Assembly: GCA_050485905.1 (NCBI GenBank)
Contig: JBJHCH010000112.1
Location: 1-12,438 of the forward strand
Origin: JAWLCA01 sp050485905
Lineage (GTDB): Bacteria; Pseudomonadota; Alphaproteobacteria; Rhodobacterales; Rhodobacteraceae
DNA: 12,438 bases
Reading direction: 5' to 3'
This document shows positions 1 through 6,860 of this stretch, piece after piece (the stretch's first letter is position 1; each line of letters opens with the position of its first letter). A model generated the notes under the pieces. That model made no database searches. It saw only the letters and a list, made by a program, of their open reading frames with translations, and was not told where the DNA came from. The translations under genes were made by a program, and so were the position numbers.

Positions 1-1
1 A

Positions 2-457
2 GTGTTGCGGCGGCTCGAGTCCGCGCTGGAATCCGCCCGAGCCAAGGCACGCGAGCGCTATTTCGCCCCGGTGATGGCGGAACTCGCGCCGCTGCTTCGC
101 CTGCTCTGGCCCCAGGCCGATCTTCGCTTCGATGATGCAACCCTTCTGCCGTCCTTGCTGATCCGCGAAGGGCAGGAGGAGGAACTGGATATCCTTTCGG
201 GCGGCACGCAGGAGCAGATCGCTCTGCTGGTCCGCCTTGCCTTTGCACGGATGCACGCGCGCGCCGGGCGGCCGGCGCCGCTGATCCTGGATGATGCGCT
301 GGTCTTCACCGATGACGACCGGATCGAGGCGATGTTCGATGCTCTGCACCGGCAGGCGGCGGATCTGCAAATCATCGTGCTGACCTGCCGTCAGAGAGCG
401 TTCCGAGAACTAGGCGGTCACCGCCTGACGTTTGTTCCGGCGGTGGACGGCGACTGA
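2..457 (+). CDS. C-terminal fragment of SMC/YhaN-like AAA ATPase (partial)
   Basis: This is the last 151 codons of a larger gene that enters from the left edge; the GTG at position 2 is simply the first codon in frame, not a credible start. Seen: a helical segment rich in Arg and Ala (about residues 1-35, probably the end of a coiled coil), then the ABC-type signature LSGGTQEQ (residues 65-72), then a Walker B strand LILDDA (94-99) followed by VFTDDDR, and a final strand IIVLTCR (124-130), where the H-loop region of such ATPases lies. This order is that of the C-terminal half of a split ABC/SMC-type ATPase head. Known: YhaN-like and SbcC-like proteins with such heads usually pair with a metallophosphoesterase and act on DNA ends. 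The partner would lie upstream, outside the window, so the exact family is inferred. The gene ends 77 bp before the stop of the convergent deacetylase gene. Confidence 0.8.
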   Translation: MLRRLESALESARAKARERYFAPVMAELAPLLRLLWPQADLRFDDATLLPSLLIREGQEEELDILSGGTQEQIALLVRLAFARMHARAGRPAPLILDDALVFTDDDRIEAMFDALHRQAADLQIIVLTCRQRAFRELGGHRLTFVPAVDGD

Positions 458-534
458 TATCGCACGACGACCAAATAATGCAGCGCTTGCCATCTGCGCA
501 ACTGTCCCCGACCTGCCTGGCCGTGCGTTTTGGC

Positions 535-1695
535 CTAGCGGCCGTTCAGCAGCACCGAGAGCGGAACGGGCACGAGATCGCGTCCGCGACCGTTCTCGAG
601 CCAGTCGGAGATTAGGCCAATAACCTCGGGCGACGCCGTGCCGAAAATCACCGCGTGATCGTCCTGCGCGGCGCGCAACGCAATCCGGTCGAGCAATCGT
701 CGCGTGGTTGTGGGTGAGGCGTCGGAAGTTATGTGCGCAGCAACCGTCAGCGCCGCGACACCGGCACTTTCGGCCATGCGGACGGGTGCATTCAACCCGT
801 TGCCGTGTGTAACCAGCCCGTGGCCATCCTCGGCCAGAATGGCGATGGTTTGCGCGGATAGTATGCGATCCCGCGCGAACCCGCCCTCGGGCAAATCGAC
901 CAGCGCCACTGCCTCCGGCAGCAGGCGCAGATGGCTTTGAAGCGTGACCTCTGCGTCGCGCGCATCGGCGCCGGGCGGTAGCCCCGAGGCAAGGATCGCA
1001 ACCTCGCCACCGCCCGCGCGCCAAGCACGCGCAGTCTCCGGTGCGTCGGGATCCAGCGGGTCAAAGACAAGCGTGACCGGCAGGTTGGGCAGGTCGTTTT
1101 CATGCAGAAGCAAAAGTGCGACTCGCGGCTGATCGCCCGGCATCGCGCCGACCGCCATGGCGTATCGTTCGCGGGCGGGGCTGCGGCCCTCTCGCGCCGG
1201 CCCGGAAGGTCGGGGCACGCCGATCTGTGGCAACCGGTCGGTGCGCAGGGTTATGTCAACCAGCGGCGCGGGAACTTGTGGCGATGGCGCCGTTGTCGTT
1301 GCCTTTGCGGGGTAGGCAGGAGCAGACTGCGGATTGGGTAGGGCGCCCGCGACCGGCGATATGAGCATGACCAGGGGTGGTTGCGGCCTCGCCTTGCCAG
1401 AGCCGGCTAGTGATGGCACCTCAGACGAGGTTTGCGCAGGGGACTGATCGTTGCGCATCGCCGGTAGCCCAGCGGGCAACACAGCGGCCGAAGGCATCTG
1501 GCCGCCATCGGCAGGGCGCTGAACAGGTGCCACGACGGAATCGGGACCGGATGGCGCACTGCTGGCCAGCGGCAGCACCACCGGCGCGGGTGCTGGCGAA
1601 CCGGCTGCCGGGTCTGGCGTCAGCGGGACGGCCAGTGACAAGACGATCAGCATGAGAGTCGAAATGGCGAAACCGCCAAGAAATCCCTTTAACAT
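535..1695 (-). CDS. Divergent polysaccharide deacetylase family protein, membrane-anchored
   Basis: Predicted 386 aa. The start at 1695 is chosen because a perfect AGGAGG lies 6 nt upstream (1702-1707) and the protein then opens with a signal anchor (hydrophobic residues about 5-24, after MLKGFLGG). A further 17 upstream codons are open but would bury the hydrophobic segment. After the membrane segment comes a Pro/Ala/Ser-rich low-complexity linker of about 165 residues. The folded domain occupies about residues 190-386 and matches the family in the strands LPVTLVFDP and AGGGEVAILASGLPPGA, the segment GHGLVTHGNGLN, and the ending VPVPLSVLLNGR. Known: this NodB-fold family (YibQ-like) is periplasmic, and many members have unproven activity. 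Odd: the first strand reads VALLLLHENDLP, where related proteins carry an acidic metal-binding pair, so this may be a pseudoenzyme. It is transcribed away from trpG. Confidence 0.82.
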   Translation of the reverse strand: MLKGFLGGFAISTLMLIVLSLAVPLTPDPAAGSPAPAPVVLPLASSAPSGPDSVVAPVQRPADGGQMPSAAVLPAGLPAMRNDQSPAQTSSEVPSLAGSGKARPQPPLVMLISPVAGALPNPQSAPAYPAKATTTAPSPQVPAPLVDITLRTDRLPQIGVPRPSGPAREGRSPARERYAMAVGAMPGDQPRVALLLLHENDLPNLPVTLVFDPLDPDAPETARAWRAGGGEVAILASGLPPGADARDAEVTLQSHLRLLPEAVALVDLPEGGFARDRILSAQTIAILAEDGHGLVTHGNGLNAPVRMAESAGVAALTVAAHITSDASPTTTRRLLDRIALRAAQDDHAVIFGTASPEVIGLISDWLENGRGRDLVPVPLSVLLNGR

Positions 1696-1701
1696 GCGCC
1701 A

Positions 1702-1707
1702 CCTCCT
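1702..1707 (-). promoter_or_regulatory. Strong Shine-Dalgarno of the deacetylase gene
   Basis: On the minus strand the bases read AGGAGG, then TGGCGC, then ATG. A six-base perfect match to the anti-Shine-Dalgarno sequence with 6-nt spacing fixes the start of the deacetylase gene at 1695 rather than at the in-frame codon at 1746. Confidence 0.75.
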
Positions 1708-1719
1708 GAAATCGCGGCC

Positions 1720-1753
1720 TTGACCATGCGCTGTGGCTCTGACCATCTATAGC
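1720..1753 (+). promoter_or_regulatory. Possible trpGD promoter
   Basis: TTGACC at 1720-1725 resembles a sigma-70 -35 box and TATAGC at 1748-1753 a -10 box, but the spacing between them is 22 bp, longer than optimal. A CATCTA at 1744-1749 would give an 18-bp spacer with a poorer -10. The stretch lies 45-80 bp upstream of the trpG start in the divergent region shared with the deacetylase gene, so a promoter is expected here, but the match is weak. Confidence 0.28.
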
Positions 1754-1764
1754 CCGACGCCACG

Positions 1765-1780
1765 GGGGGTCTACTCCCCC
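1765..1780 (+). other. G5/C5 hairpin in the trpG leader
   Basis: GGGGG at 1765-1769 and CCCCC at 1776-1780 can pair around the six-base loop TCTACT, 18 nt before the trpG ATG. No U-run follows, so it is not a classical terminator. I see no Trp-codon-rich leader peptide, so attenuation is not supported. A role in mRNA stability or translation is only a possibility. Confidence 0.35.
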
Positions 1781-1798
1781 AATGCCGGAACCTCGCGG

Positions 1799-2380
1799 AT
1801 GTTGCTTCTGATCGACAACTACGACAGCTTTACCTATAACCTGCTGCATTATCTCGCAGAACTCGGCGCCGATGTGGTCGTGCATCGCAACGATGCGCTG
1901 GACGTGCAGGCGGCGATGGCGCTGCGACCCGCGGCCATCGTGCTGTCGCCGGGGCCCTGCGATCCCGATCAGGCCGGGATCTGCCTGCCGCTGACGCTGG
2001 CGGCGGCGGAAACCGGCACGCCGCTGCTGGGCGTCTGCCTTGGTCATCAGACCATCGGCCAGGCGTTCGGCGGGCGTGTCGTGCGCTGCCACGAGATCGT
2101 GCACGGCAAGATGGGGCGTATCCTGCACAGCGGCGCGGGGGTCTTCGCGGGCCTTCCCAGCCCGTTCGAGGCGACGCGCTACCACTCGCTGATCGTCGAG
2201 CGCGAGACGCTGCCTGAGTGCCTTGAAGTCACGGCCGAATTGGAAGACGGCACCATCATGGGCCTGCGGCACAAGGAAAAACCCATCGAGGGCGTGCAGT
2301 TCCACCCCGAGTCGATTGCGTCGCAGCACGGTCACGACCTGCTGCGCAACTTCCTGAACATGGCGCGGGTCGCCGCATGA
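1799..2380 (+). CDS. trpG: Anthranilate synthase component II (glutamine amidotransferase)
   Basis: Predicted 193 aa, the usual length of a stand-alone TrpG. It releases ammonia from glutamine and passes it to TrpE, which converts chorismate to anthranilate. Seen: the N-terminal MLLLIDNYDSFTYNL typical of the family; the oxyanion-loop region SPGPCDPDQAG (50-60); the nucleophile elbow GVCLGHQ with Cys80; and the closing HPES with His169 and Glu171, completing the class I amidotransferase triad. The start at 1799 is preferred because the 22 codons before it do not look like TrpG; its Shine-Dalgarno is weak (GGAA at 1787-1790). The gene ends in an ATGA overlap with trpD. Known: in many bacteria the same subunit also serves as PabA for 4-aminodeoxychorismate, and with trpE outside the window that dual use cannot be excluded. 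Confidence 0.95.
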   Translation: MLLLIDNYDSFTYNLLHYLAELGADVVVHRNDALDVQAAMALRPAAIVLSPGPCDPDQAGICLPLTLAAAETGTPLLGVCLGHQTIGQAFGGRVVRCHEIVHGKMGRILHSGAGVFAGLPSPFEATRYHSLIVERETLPECLEVTAELEDGTIMGLRHKEKPIEGVQFHPESIASQHGHDLLRNFLNMARVAA

Positions 2381-3390
2381 GCAACGGGTTGAAGCCGCTC
2401 ATCGCCGCCGCCTGCGAGCGTGCGCTGACGCGGGCCGAGGCGGAAGCGGCCTTCGAGATCCTGTTCGAGGGCCAGGCAACCCCGGCGCAGATGGGCGGCT
2501 TTTTGATGGCCCTGCGCACTCGGGGCGAGACGGTAGACGAATACGCCGCCGCCGCCCATGTGATGCGCGCGAAATGCCATGCGGTGCGCGCGCCCGAGGG
2601 CGCAATGGACATCGTCGGCACCGGCGGCGACGGCAAGGGCACGCTGAACATCTCCACCGCCGCGGCCTTTGTCGTCGCGGGCGCGGGCGTGCCGGTCGCC
2701 AAGCACGGCAACCGCAACCTCAGCTCGAAATCCGGTGCGGCGGATGCGCTGGGCGAGTTGGGCATCAACGTCATGGTCGGGCCGGATGTGGTGGAGTGCG
2801 CGCTGGCCGAGGTCGGCATCGGGTTCATGATGGCGCCGATGCACCACCCGGCGATCCGCCATGTGATGCCCGCGCGGCAAGAGCTTGGCACGCGGACGAT
2901 TTTCAACATCCTCGGCCCGCTGACCAACCCGGCGGGCGTGAAGCGGCAGCTTACCGGCGCCTTCTCGGCCGATCTGATCCGGCCGATGGCCGAGACGCTG
3001 GCGGCGCTCGGCTCCGATGCGGCGTGGATCGTGCATGGCGGCGACGGCACCGACGAGCTTGCGATCTCGGCTTCGAGCAAGGTCGCGGCGCTGGAAAATG
3101 GCAAGGTGCGCGAATTCGAGGTGCATCCCGAGGAAGCGGGCCTGCCGGTGCACCCGTTCGAGGCGATACTCGGTGGCGCGCCGGCCGACAATGCGACCGC
3201 CCTGCGCGGCCTGCTGGCGGGCAAATCCGGCGCCTATCGCGACGCGGTTCTGCTGAACGCCGCTGCTGCGCTGGTCGTGGCGGGCCGGGCACCCGATCTG
3301 CGCAAGGGGGCCGAGATGGCGGCCGAGAGCATCGATTCGGGTGCTGCGCACGACAAGGTCGCGGCGCTGGCGCGGATCACGAACGCCTAG
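2377..3390 (+). CDS. trpD: Anthranilate phosphoribosyltransferase
   Basis: Predicted 337 aa, normal for the family. It transfers the phosphoribosyl group of PRPP to anthranilate, the second step of tryptophan synthesis, in the cytoplasm. Seen: an N-terminal helical domain with QATPAQMGGFLMALRTRGE (33-51); the PRPP-binding GTGGDG (81-86) and NIST (91-94); KHGNRNLSSKSGAAD (109-123); the anthranilate-site segment MMAPMHHPAIRHVMPARQEL (151-170); RTIFNILGPLTNPAG (173-187); and VHGGDGTDEL. The ATG lies inside the trpG stop (ATGA), so translation is probably coupled. Its TAG stop shares the tetranucleotide CTAG with the stop of the opposite-strand DUF1289 gene. trpC, which often follows trpD, is not here. 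Confidence 0.96.
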   Translation: MSNGLKPLIAAACERALTRAEAEAAFEILFEGQATPAQMGGFLMALRTRGETVDEYAAAAHVMRAKCHAVRAPEGAMDIVGTGGDGKGTLNISTAAAFVVAGAGVPVAKHGNRNLSSKSGAADALGELGINVMVGPDVVECALAEVGIGFMMAPMHHPAIRHVMPARQELGTRTIFNILGPLTNPAGVKRQLTGAFSADLIRPMAETLAALGSDAAWIVHGGDGTDELAISASSKVAALENGKVREFEVHPEEAGLPVHPFEAILGGAPADNATALRGLLAGKSGAYRDAVLLNAAAALVVAGRAPDLRKGAEMAAESIDSGAAHDKVAALARITNA

Positions 3391-3623
3391 TCCTGCGCCA
3401 GCCTTGCGGCGCGGCCGCCACGGCGGCGCGGTGCGACCTCGGGCCGGCGGGCGGGCAGGGCGGCCATGATCGCGCTCCGCGTCTCGGGCGCCATCTTGGT
3501 CCACAGGCTGATCTCCTCGACCGTGCGCAGGCAGCCGATGCAATAGCCCGACTCGGCATGCAGCACGCAGACCTTCACGCAGGGCGACTGAACCTCGTCG
3601 CGCTTCCACACTTCGTTCGTCAC
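3387..3623 (-). CDS. DUF1289 domain small protein
   Basis: Predicted 78 aa. Seen: four cysteines in the DUF1289 pattern, SPCVKVC (Cys15, Cys19) and ESGYCIGCLRTVEEI (Cys28, Cys31), followed by a Trp-containing helix and a basic, Arg-rich tail. The cysteine spacing suggests a small metal-binding (zinc- or iron-sulfur-like) knuckle. Known: the family is widespread in proteobacteria and its function is not established. The GTG start at 3623 overlaps the ruvX stop as GTGA, and a GAGG sits about 9 nt upstream. It is the last gene of the ccmI-ruvX-DUF1289 chain and its stop overlaps the trpD stop tail to tail. Confidence 0.88.
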   Translation of the reverse strand: MTNEVWKRDEVQSPCVKVCVLHAESGYCIGCLRTVEEISLWTKMAPETRSAIMAALPARRPEVAPRRRGGRAARLAQD

Positions 3624-4099
3624 GCGCCACCTCGCATATGCCGCAGCCTGTCAAGCACACCTTGCAGGATATAGCCAGCGGCGACATGGTCGATCACCTG
3701 CGCGCGACGCTTGCGTGACGTATCCGCCTCCAGCAGCGCGCGCTCGGCGGCTACGGTGGACAGCCGCTCATCCCAGAAACCGATCGGCAGCTCGGTCAGC
3801 CGGCTCAGGTTGCGGGCGAATGCGCGGGTGGACTGGCAGCGCGGCCCCTCGGACCCGTCCATGTTGCGCGGCAGGCCCAGGATCAGCCCGCCGACTTCAC
3901 GCGCGGCGGCGATCTCCAGCACCCGCGCGGCATCGGCCGTGAATTTCACCCGCCGCACCGTCTCCAGCGGGCTTGCCACTGACAGCATCCGGTCGGATAC
4001 CGCGATCCCGATGGTCTTTTCCCCCAGGTCGAGGCCCATCAGCGCCCGCATCGGGGCCAGGCTGGCGGCGAAATCCTCCAGCGCGTCGTGCACGCTCAC
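3620..4099 (-). CDS. ruvX: RuvX/YqgF family putative pre-16S rRNA nuclease / Holliday junction resolvase
   Basis: Predicted 159 aa with an RNase H-like fold. Seen: the first strand LMGLDLGEKTIGIAVSD with Asp24; the loop GLPRNMDGSEGP (75-86); WDERLST with Asp110 and Glu111; and the terminal DHVAAGYIL with Asp137. These are the conserved acidic positions of the family. Known: E. coli YqgF is implicated in processing the 5' end of 16S rRNA, while other members were named as Holliday-junction resolvases, so which role applies here is unknown. The GTG start at 4099 overlaps the ccmI stop as GTGA and gives the N-terminal extension DALEDFAASL before the first strand; a Met at residue 17 is a possible but less likely start. 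Translation is probably coupled to ccmI upstream and to the DUF1289 gene downstream. Confidence 0.93.
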   Translation of the reverse strand: MSVHDALEDFAASLAPMRALMGLDLGEKTIGIAVSDRMLSVASPLETVRRVKFTADAARVLEIAAAREVGGLILGLPRNMDGSEGPRCQSTRAFARNLSRLTELPIGFWDERLSTVAAERALLEADTSRKRRAQVIDHVAAGYILQGVLDRLRHMRGGA

Positions 4100-5322
4100 T
4101 CGGCAACGCCTGCGTCGCGGGCGGCGGCATGGATCATTGCCAGCTCGTCGGGGCGATCCTGAAAATGCACCTCCGCCTCGGTCCAGATCGCGCTTGCGGC
4201 GCTTTGCTCGCCCAGCACGCCATAGGCCCGGATCAGCCGCGCCCAGTCCTCGGCCGTGCCGCCCTCGGTCGCCAGCCGGTCGGACAGGCCCGCGACCATG
4301 CCGCGGATCATCTCGTCACGATCCTCTGCGCTCATTTCCTCGGCAGCCGTGATCTGGTCGAGCGTCGGCCCGCGTGCCTCGCGCGGGGGTGGCACCTCGT
4401 AGTTGTGCTGCCCGGCCCGCCAGGCGATCTCGGGCATCACCGCGCGCAGGGTCGAATACCACGGATCCTCGGCGCTGCCCTGCGCCAGCAGCGGCGCCCA
4501 GAACCGGAACGCCAGATCGTAACGGCCAAGCTGCGCCATCATGTCGCCCGACAGGAAGCGCGCCAGTTCGTTTGCCGGATCGCGTCGCAGCGCCTCGGTC
4601 AACGCCGCCTCGGCTTCGGCCGAGATCGCGCCGCCGGCCGCGAGGATCTTCAGTTCTGCCAGTGCGGAAAAATCCTCGCTGGTGGCCTGTTCCGCAAGGA
4701 TCTCGATAGCCCGCTCCTGGGCCTGATAGGCGGCCTGAAAATTGCCCAGACCAGCCTCGTGCTGGGCCAGCAGACGGTGGCCGGTCAGATCGTCGGGCCG
4801 GGTTTCCAGCGCCTCACGCAATTGCCCGATCAGCGCCATATACTCCTCGTCCGGTTGCCGCATGGGCTGCATCTGGCCCATTTCGCTTTCATATTCCGCT
4901 TGCGACATGCGATTTGCTCGCATCTCCTCGGACGCGGCGATGCGGGTTTGCAGCGGCACGTCGGAATAGCCGGGCGCCCCGGTTTCGACGTAGATCCAGA
5001 AGCTGCCGGCCACCAACGCCGCCACCAGCGCAAGCGCGGCTGCCGTCGCCCCGCGCGGGGCGCTGCCGCCCACTGTGCGACGCACCGATGCGCGGTCGGC
5101 CTCCAGTATCCGGCGCGAGATCTCGGTGCGAAGCCGTTCAGCCTCTTCCGGCGGGATCACCCGGCGGGCAAGATCGCGGTCCACTTCCTTCAACTGGTCG
5201 CGATAGACGCGCAGGTCGTAATCCGCCGCCGCACTCGTCTGGGACTCGCCCCTGCGCAGCGCGAGCAGCATAAGCCCCGCCACGACCAGCGCCAGAAACC
5301 CCGCGGCAATCCAGAACGTCAT
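4096..5322 (-). CDS. ccmI: c-type cytochrome biogenesis protein CcmI
   Basis: Predicted 408 aa. In alphaproteobacteria CcmI holds apocytochrome c in the periplasm for haem ligation by CcmF/CcmH. Seen: a first membrane helix at residues 2-22; a cytoplasmic segment YDLRVYRDQLKEVDRDLARR (about 35-54) that is a hallmark of the family, continuing to about residue 77; a second helix at 92-112; then the periplasmic GAPGYSDVPLQTRIAA; and TPR-like helical repeats from about residue 160 (for example LETRPDDLTGHRLLAQHEAG and RRDPANELARFLSGDMMAQL). The start at 5322 is preferred over an in-frame codon at 5352 because it begins directly with the membrane helix and has a G-rich GGGGG 4 nt upstream. It heads the ccmI-ruvX-DUF1289 transcript and is divergent from the sarcosine oxidase operon. 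No other ccm gene is adjacent. Confidence 0.93.
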   Translation of the reverse strand: MTFWIAAGFLALVVAGLMLLALRRGESQTSAAADYDLRVYRDQLKEVDRDLARRVIPPEEAERLRTEISRRILEADRASVRRTVGGSAPRGATAAALALVAALVAGSFWIYVETGAPGYSDVPLQTRIAASEEMRANRMSQAEYESEMGQMQPMRQPDEEYMALIGQLREALETRPDDLTGHRLLAQHEAGLGNFQAAYQAQERAIEILAEQATSEDFSALAELKILAAGGAISAEAEAALTEALRRDPANELARFLSGDMMAQLGRYDLAFRFWAPLLAQGSAEDPWYSTLRAVMPEIAWRAGQHNYEVPPPREARGPTLDQITAAEEMSAEDRDEMIRGMVAGLSDRLATEGGTAEDWARLIRAYGVLGEQSAASAIWTEAEVHFQDRPDELAMIHAAARDAGVAE

Positions 5323-5506
5323 CGCGCCCCCAATCGGCAACCTGCCCGACATGTAAGCCCTGTGGCAGGCGCACGAAACCCCAAAGGGCGTGACAGCCGG
5401 TCACACTGTCGCGGCGCCATGTCGCAAATATCCGCAACGTGCCGCTGGCAGCTAGGGCCGGGCCGCGCCAAGGGTGCATCAGGGGCGCGACAAGGGGCAG
5501 GGTGCC
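5323..5506. other. Divergent ccmI/soxB intergenic region
   Basis: 184 bp with no credible gene. It must hold promoters for two divergent transcripts, but I could not find a convincing -35/-10 pair or a sigma-54 -24/-12 element on either strand. The only clear structure is the inverted repeat at 5390-5404. An additional GCCCT (5357-5361) / AGGGC (5385-5389) pair could form a long-looped stem. Confidence 0.5.
5390..5404. promoter_or_regulatory. Perfect inverted repeat, candidate operator for sox genes
   Basis: GTGAC-AGCCG-GTCAC is a perfect 5-bp inverted repeat with a 5-bp spacer, 102 bp upstream of soxB and 67 bp upstream of ccmI. Its size and position fit a dimeric transcription-factor site, for example for the regulator of sarcosine or glycine-betaine catabolism. 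No regulator gene is in the window, so the binding protein is unknown. An overlapping GACAG/CTGTC pair (5392-5396 and 5406-5410) adds further dyad symmetry. Confidence 0.4.
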
Positions 5507-6754
5507 ATGCAGCGCTATTCCGTTTTCGCCATCGTGCGCGAGGCGTTTAGAAACCACACCGGCTGGCAGCGCGCCTGGGCCAAGGCGCAGCCAAAGCCGT
5601 CCTATGACGCCATCATCGTCGGCGCCGGCGGTCACGGGCTGGCCACGGCCTATTACCTTGGCAAGAATCACGGCATCACCAATGTCGCGATCCTGGAAAA
5701 GGGCTGGCTGGGCGGCGGCAACACCGGGCGCAACACCACGATCATCCGGTCGAATTATCTGCAGGACCCGTCCGCCGCGATCTACGAGAAATCGCGCAGC
5801 CTGTATGAGACGCTCAGTCAGGATCTGAACATGAACGTCATGTTCAGCCCGCGCGGCGTGATGATGCTGGCCCAGACTCACCACGAGGTGCGCGGCTACC
5901 AGCGTACGGCCCATGCCAACAACCTGCAGGGCGTGGCGACGGAATGGATCACCCCCAAGCGGGTGAAGGAACTGTGCCCGATCATGAACATCGACGGGCC
6001 GCGCTATCCGGTGCTTGGCGCGCTCTGGCAGCCGCGCGGCGGCACGGCGCGGCATGATGCGGTGGCCTGGGGCTATGCGCGGGCCTGCTCGGCGATGGGG
6101 ATGGACGTGATCCAGAACTGCGCCGTCACCGGCGTGCGCGTGACGGGCGGTCAGGTCGAGGGGGTGGGGACCACCAAGGGTTTCATCGCCACCAGGAAGC
6201 TCGGCATGGTCGTCGCCGGCCATTCCTCGCATCTGGCCGGCATGGCCGGGTTCCGCCTGCCCATCGAATCCGTCGCCCTGCAGGCGCTGGTGTCAGAGCC
6301 GATCAAGCCCTGCATGGATGTCGTGGTGATGGCCAACACCGTGCACGGCTACATGAGCCAGTCCGACAAGGGCGAGATGGTGATCGGCGGCGGCACTGAC
6401 GGGTTCAACAACTACACCCAGCGCGGCAGCTTCCACCACATCGAGGAGACGCTGCGCGCGCTGGTCGAGACCTTCCCGATGATCAGCCGGCTGAAGATGC
6501 TGCGCCAGTGGGGCGGCATTGTGGACATGACCGGCGACCGCTCGCCGCTGATCTCGAAAACGCCGGTCGGCGGCATCTTCGTCAACTGCGGCTGGGGCAC
6601 CGGCGGGTTCAAGGCGATCCCCGGCTCCGGCTGGGCGATGGCCGAGCTGATGGCGAAGGGAGAGCCGGGGCCGCTGGCCGCCGCCTTCGGCATCGAGCGG
6701 TTCCGTGAGGGGCGGTTCATCGACGAAAGCGTGGCGGCGGGGGTGGCGCATTGA
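5507..6754 (+). CDS. soxB: Sarcosine oxidase subunit beta
   Basis: Predicted 415 aa, typical for the beta subunit of heterotetrameric sarcosine oxidase. This subunit carries the catalytic FAD that oxidises sarcosine (N-methylglycine) and the covalently bound FMN that passes electrons to oxygen. Seen: the N-terminal segment MQRYSVFAIVREAFRNHTGW of the family; the dinucleotide-binding strand AIIVGAGGHGLATAYYL with GAGGHG at 39-44; EKGWLGGGNTGRNTT (64-78); GGTARHDAV with His183, which I take to be the conserved His of covalent FMN attachment (His173 in the Stenotrophomonas enzyme, from memory); and the C-terminal FAD segment FVNCGWGTGGFKAIPGSG. The ATG at 5507 follows a GGGGCAGGG purine-rich stretch; 11 more codons upstream are open but not family-like. 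It is the first gene of soxBDAG, and the gap after it is unusually long. Confidence 0.96.
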   Translation: MQRYSVFAIVREAFRNHTGWQRAWAKAQPKPSYDAIIVGAGGHGLATAYYLGKNHGITNVAILEKGWLGGGNTGRNTTIIRSNYLQDPSAAIYEKSRSLYETLSQDLNMNVMFSPRGVMMLAQTHHEVRGYQRTAHANNLQGVATEWITPKRVKELCPIMNIDGPRYPVLGALWQPRGGTARHDAVAWGYARACSAMGMDVIQNCAVTGVRVTGGQVEGVGTTKGFIATRKLGMVVAGHSSHLAGMAGFRLPIESVALQALVSEPIKPCMDVVVMANTVHGYMSQSDKGEMVIGGGTDGFNNYTQRGSFHHIEETLRALVETFPMISRLKMLRQWGGIVDMTGDRSPLISKTPVGGIFVNCGWGTGGFKAIPGSGWAMAELMAKGEPGPLAAAFGIERFREGRFIDESVAAGVAH

Positions 6755-6788
6755 CCGGCCGGGGTGATGCGGCGGGGCATGCACACAA

Positions 6789-6832
6789 CGTATGCACGTT
6801 GGATGCACGTCAGATGCACGTGAATCATACGT
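6789..6832 (+). repeat. Tandem array 1: four 11-bp units with ACGT core
   Basis: Units are CGTATGCACGT, TGGATGCACGT, CAGATGCACGT and the degenerate GAATCATACGT. ATGCACGT occurs at 6792, 6803 and 6814, and the palindromic core ACGT at 6796, 6807, 6818 and 6829, exactly 11 bp apart. A further ATGCAC at 6779 and ACGT at 6788 suggest a decayed fifth unit. The period is close to one helical turn, so the cores would face the same side of the DNA. Confidence 0.8.
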
Positions 6833-6860
6833 CGGACTCCGGGCAGGAAAGGGCGAGGAA

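Noticed and set aside
458..534. Terminator between the ATPase gene and the convergent deacetylase gene
   Set aside because: I found no stable GC-rich stem followed by a T-run in these 77 bp on either strand.
2332..3687. Minus-strand open frames of 322 and 451 codons opposite trpD
   Set aside because: trpD has the complete family motifs on the plus strand; the antisense frames are Arg/Ala-rich shadows.
5411..5506. Sigma-54 or sigma-70 promoter directly before soxB
   Set aside because: TGGCAG near 5450 lacks the matching downstream GC element at the required spacing, and no good -35/-10 pair was found.
3973..5550. Long plus-strand open frame (525 codons) across ruvX, ccmI and the sox promoter region
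   Set aside because: It lies antisense to ccmI and ruvX, which have clear family motifs; the translation is Arg/Gly/His-rich with no recognisable domain, as expected from a GC-rich shadow frame.
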